From assembly GCF_027111315.2 (NCBI RefSeq), contig NZ_CP114289.2, forward strand, positions 992,001-1,056,000: DNA of 64,000 nucleotides, written 5' to 3'. Positions 61,208 to 64,000 of the stretch are shown here, one piece after another. The translations under genes were made by a program, and so were the position numbers. The notes below the pieces were generated by a model. The model had not been told where the DNA came from, made no database searches, and worked only from the letters and a program-made list of their open reading frames with translations. This stretch comes from Flavobacterium limnophilum (lineage in GTDB: Bacteria; Bacteroidota; Bacteroidia; Flavobacteriales; Flavobacteriaceae). Numbering within the stretch: the stretch's first letter is position 1; every line of letters begins with the position of its first letter.

Positions 61208-61789
61208 TTATTTATCCGCCATTATTTTGTTATAATCTTTATATCTTTCGTCAGTTCCTATATATTTTGCTCTAATGAAATTTGTGCAATCTTTTTCAAA
61301 TTCATTGCAAGAATCAAATAAAATCGTACTCCCATTTTCTTTTTGGTTTTGCTTGAGTATTTTATAAATTTCAATTCCGCCAATAGGATCGACACCAAGT
61401 AAATCTATTATTATGTTTTTTGTAAAAGTCAATGTTTTGTACAATGATAACAATCTTCTGTAACTGACTGCAATAGAATTAATTTTGATTTCAGGTTTCA
61501 TCCATTCAATCTCATAAATTTTATTCTTGTAAGTTGAATTTTCGTCACATCTTTTTAAATATTGACCAATTGTTGTTGGAAACAATTTATTTAAAAATGA
61601 ATTTTCTTTAAAATGTTCTACATACTTAATTTCTGAACATATTTCGGTTAAAAGTTCAATTAATCTTAATGAAATTTTTTGAAATTCTACACCGTTTGGA
61701 ATTTCAATAATAATAATTTCACCCTCATTTAAGATAAATGAAGGAATTAGAAAATCTTCAATAATTTGTTCCTTAAAACTTAATAACAT
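61208..61789 (-). CDS. Hypothetical protein in a solitary cassette
   Basis: A 193-aa cytoplasmic protein (MLLSFKEQIIEDFLIPSFIL). FTKNIIIDLLGVDPIGGIEI and YKILKQNQKENGSTILFDSC resemble a STAS-like strand-helix pattern, but I do not assign a family. It is very AT-rich compared with its neighbours. The core GTTATGCGT (61191) and its complement GACGCATAAC (61848-61857) bracket it closely, exactly like the cassettes 35 kb away, and it is on the minus strand like most of them. Confidence 0.6.
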   Translation of the reverse strand: MLLSFKEQIIEDFLIPSFILNEGEIIIIEIPNGVEFQKISLRLIELLTEICSEIKYVEHFKENSFLNKLFPTTIGQYLKRCDENSTYKNKIYEIEWMKPEIKINSIAVSYRRLLSLYKTLTFTKNIIIDLLGVDPIGGIEIYKILKQNQKENGSTILFDSCNEFEKDCTNFIRAKYIGTDERYKDYNKIMADK

Positions 61790-61850
61790 TTTTATTTTAA
61801 AGTTTGTGATTTTCTGTTTCTTTTAGGCACTCTTGGTTGTAAACTGACGC

Positions 61851-61935
61851 ATAACTTGTATATACACGCTACAAACCTTCGTATATACACCCAATTTGGG
61901 TGTATAGGCGAAAGTTTTGTATCGCTTTATTATTT
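61851..61935 (+). repeat. attC-like hairpin after the solitary cassette
   Basis: R'' GCATAAC is followed by a long imperfect hairpin: GCTACAAACCTTCG pairs with CGAAAGTTTTGTATCGC, and inside it ATACACCCAA pairs with TTGGGTGTAT. No R' core (GTT) closes it, so it is degenerate or a different type. Confidence 0.55.
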
Positions 61936-62016
61936 CTCAAATATATAAAATAATCTCAAATAACAGGCAATCTTTCTTACAATAGTTTCATCCCGCCCAG
62001 ATACGCAAAATAGTCC

Positions 62017-62334
62017 TTGCGGTTTGCGCATTCCATGATAAGAAACAACTGCTTTGGTAAAATTCATTTTCAATTCCGTATTAAAAAAAGCATACTGGTT
62101 TTTAAAAAAGAATCATTTGCTGTCCGAAAGAGGCAAAATGGTCAAAAAAGAACGCTAGAGGTGCTCAGAAGCTTAAATAATGCCCTGAAACGGTCATCTG
62201 AGAGCCTGAAACGGTCATCTGAGAGCCTGAAACAGTTATCTGAGAGCCTAAAACGGTCATCTGAGCACTTGAAACAGTCATCTGAAGGCCTGAAACAGTC
62301 TTCGGACTGCCTGATGGATGCTTCGGACTGCTAA
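62017..62334 (+). CDS. Heptad-repeat protein encoded by a 21-bp tandem repeat
   Basis: A 105-aa frame. The N-terminal half is basic and unfamiliar. The C-terminal half consists of seven or so LKRSSES/LKQSSEG heptads, encoded by tandem 21-bp units (62183-62310) that vary at synonymous and a few coding sites. Such heptads could form a helix or coiled coil. The start is uncertain and expression unproven; it could be a repeat locus that is only accidentally open. Confidence 0.4.
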   Translation: MRFAHSMIRNNCFGKIHFQFRIKKSILVFKKESFAVRKRQNGQKRTLEVLRSLNNALKRSSESLKRSSESLKQLSESLKRSSEHLKQSSEGLKQSSDCLMDASDC

Positions 62335-62933
62335 TTTTAAGCTTCTAAGGGATATCTTGCCTTATTTGCTGGTTTTTCAAAACAAAAGAATAGGGAATAG
62401 GTTTAAAAAAAGGGGTATCGATTATTTGTTTTTTAGGGTGGTTTGATAAAAACAGAAATGAAATTTTGGGCATCCTCTTTAGGACACCTACTGAAAGGTC
62501 GCTGCTCTGGAGCTTGTTTTTGGAGATTCCCATTTGCTACAAACAGCATATCCCGATGGGACAAAAATAGCTCCGTTAGGAGTGAACAGTTGATAGGGAA
62601 TAGTAATTTTGTTGAATAAAGGGCCAGTGGAGCGAGCTGTTGCTTATTCTTGAAAATATTTTAGGGCAACAATGTTTGAAAACCAAAAAAGCGGTGAAAA
62701 TCTGTAGCAAAATTTTTAAAATTTGTGTAATTTGTGGTTAAAGAGAATTATGCTTTTTAAAAGCGAATGCCGTGTAGCAATTAGTGTAATTGCTTCGCCT
62801 ATTCGTCCCGATAATTATCGGGACTTGGGTCGTGGCTAACTTTTTTTCTTTTTTAAAAGCGAATGCCCTGAAACTACACTAAATCCCTTCAACAAAATTC
62901 ACTAATTTTATACCCTCAAATTCAAACACCTCA
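62335..62933. other. Intergenic region with dispersed repeats
   Basis: No convincing gene. Near 62551-62620 lies an ACAAACAGCATATCCCGATG/CTCCGTTAGGAGTGAACAG type sequence seen as a dispersed repeat in flavobacteria. At 62755-62875 CTTTTTAAAAGCGAATGCC occurs twice and matches the ends of the repeat at 32569-32773. Confidence 0.45.
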
Positions 62934-63500
62934 ATGAAGCTTTACATCAAAAACATGGTTTGTGCCCGTTGCGAAATGGCTGTGAGGGCAACATTGGAAC
63001 AACTGCAAATTCCAGTGCTTTCAATCCAATTGGGCGAAGTGGAACTGGCCGGAAACTTGGAGGAAAGCGAAAAGCAAATCTTGGCAAAAAACCTGAATGC
63101 CCTTGGATTCGAACTGTTGGACGATAAAATCAGCAAGACCATCGAACGCATCAAGAACTTGATAATTGATTTGGTGCATTATCAAAACGAGAAACTGAAA
63201 ATCAATTTATCGACTTATTTGGCCGAGGATTTAATGCAGGATTACAGTACTTTGAGCAACCTTTTCTCTGAAACCGAAGGCGTCACGATCGAGCATTATT
63301 TCATTGCCCAAAAAATTGAAAGAGCAAAAGAATTGTTGCTATACAACGAACTGACCTTGAGCGAAATTGCCATTCAACTCAATTACAGCAATGTGGCGCA
63401 CCTGAGCAACCAGTTCAAGAAAGTAACGGGTTTCACGCCCAGCCATTTCAAGAAATTGAAGGAAGTCAAGCGAAAGCAAATCGATGATTTAATTGATTAA
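62934..63500 (+). CDS. AraC-family regulator with N-terminal HMA-like domain
   Basis: A 188-aa protein. Residues 1-65 resemble a heavy-metal-associated domain, with the metal-binding pair in MVCARC. The C-terminal 85 residues are an AraC helix-turn-helix pair (IERAKELLLYNELTLSEIAI, QLNYSNVAHLSNQFKKVTGF followed by TPSHFKK). It probably senses copper or another soft metal and controls the metal-transport gene 310 bp downstream. Confidence 0.85.
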   Translation: MKLYIKNMVCARCEMAVRATLEQLQIPVLSIQLGEVELAGNLEESEKQILAKNLNALGFELLDDKISKTIERIKNLIIDLVHYQNEKLKINLSTYLAEDLMQDYSTLSNLFSETEGVTIEHYFIAQKIERAKELLLYNELTLSEIAIQLNYSNVAHLSNQFKKVTGFTPSHFKKLKEVKRKQIDDLID

Positions 63501-63514
63501 CCTGTTAATTTAGT

Positions 63515-63690
63515 TTTTTAAACGCATAGAAACATAGATTGTGTTGATAAACCAAGACGTTTCACTTAGAGATAGTAAATCATGGTTGAAGTAAAACCAA
63601 GGATAGATTTTACTTCGACTATGTTCTCTAAAATGAAGTGAAACGACTCATTGAGACCAACAATAGCTATGTTTCTATGTGTTTAAAAAA
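63515..63690. repeat. Nested inverted-repeat element in a 310-bp gap
   Basis: Outer arms TTTTTTAAACGCATAGAAAC and GTTTCTATGTGTTTAAAAAA, middle arms GACGTTTCACTT and AAGTGAAACGAC, and inner arms GGTTGAAGTAAAA and TTTTACTTCGAC. The whole 176 bp folds into one long hairpin, like flavobacterial MITEs. Confidence 0.7.
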
Positions 63691-63810
63691 GAAAAAGATT
63701 TATGTTGAACAGTTTAATTTATAAATGATGCAAAACTTTCCCAAAATTGTACAACAACTACAAACAGTTTCCTTCGGATATTTGTACTGTAAATTCAAAC
63801 ATTCAATCAA

Positions 63811-64000
63811 ATGACACATACTTATACCATTACCGGGATGTCCTGCAACGGCTGTAGAACCAAGGCAGAAAAAGCCCTGAACGAAATAGAGGGAGTGGAG
63901 GCCACGGTTTCATTGGATCCGCCCATGGCGACGATTACTTCTGAAAAACCGGTTTCCGTATTCAAACTCCAAAAAGCATTGTATTCGGCAGGAAATTATA
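63811..64000 (+). CDS. Heavy-metal-associated domain protein, start of a probable metal P-type ATPase (cut by window)
   Basis: The first 63 residues are an HMA domain: YTITGMSCNGCRTKAEKALN with the CxxC metal site, then VEATVSLDPPMATITSEKPV. It continues past the window edge. With the HMA-AraC regulator upstream, a copper-exporting CopA-type ATPase is likely, but a free metallochaperone is possible. Confidence 0.75.
   Translation, partial: MTHTYTITGMSCNGCRTKAEKALNEIEGVEATVSLDPPMATITSEKPVSVFKLQKALYSAGNY

Noticed and set aside
62345..62533. 62-aa minus-strand frame in the 62.3-62.9-kb gap
   Set aside because: No homology-like features and it overlaps dispersed-repeat sequence.
28262..64000. 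tRNA or rRNA genes
   Set aside because: No cloverleaf with a CCA-type end or GTTCGAATC-like T-loop and no rRNA-like stretch was noticed by eye.

Overview
The window looks like a Flavobacterium or close relative (Bacteroidetes). The DNA is AT-rich, and it carries the gliding lipoprotein gene gldI, cyclophilin-FKBP lipoproteins, DUF3857/transglutaminase proteins, paired LysM proteins, DUF3810 and GH28 genes, and many flavobacterial-type intergenic palindromes. All calls come from reading the sequence; no database search was run.

Positions 1-25,870 hold an integron-like gene-cassette array. About 20 units lie head to tail. Each starts at a GTTRRRY-type core and ends at its exact complement (RYYYAAC) followed by an imperfect, covarying hairpin resembling attC. 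Eleven hairpins are a long form of about 130 bp (one is 76 bp); the others are a 58-bp form. Unique units carry toxin-antitoxin pairs (HTH/RelE-like, PIN/UPF0175) and single small proteins (DUF5063-like, leucine-rich repeat, SUKH-like, lipoproteins, Sel1-like, unknowns), mostly on the minus strand. Interspersed are six near-identical 2.4-kb units on the plus strand, each encoding a tyrosine recombinase overlapping an IS91-type HUH transposase. Each has the same TTGAAC start and its own short attC, so the transposase unit is itself organised as a cassette. Two non-coding units share its ends. One of these is interrupted exactly in its attC stem by an IS1111-type IS110-family element, whose 3' non-coding part contains a candidate bridge RNA with guide matches to both the attC target and the element's own junction.

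Positions 25,800-27,700 look like the platform: an attI-like core at the end of the last cassette, a 43-nt perfect inverted repeat, a 350-aa tyrosine recombinase lacking the IntI-specific insertion, a palindromic AT-rich intergenic region and an HU-family protein gene.

Positions 27,700-64,000 are ordinary chromosome. In order: peptidyl-prolyl isomerases with gldI and an nrnA-like DHH phosphoesterase; a ClC channel; RidA; two small secreted paralogues; guaA and two LysM proteins; OsmC; a coupled DUF3857/transglutaminase and YwqK-repeat operon; NUDIX, acyltransferase and sigma-factor genes; two toxin-antitoxin-like pairs; a pepD-type dipeptidase; GH28; an alpha/beta hydrolase; and, at the right edge, an HMA-AraC regulator next to a truncated heavy-metal gene. 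A solitary cassette with attC-like flanks sits at 61.1-61.9 kb, 35 kb from the array. Intergenic DNA here is rich in REP-like palindromes, nested inverted repeats, one MITE with a 9-bp target duplication, and tracts of 7-bp repeats.
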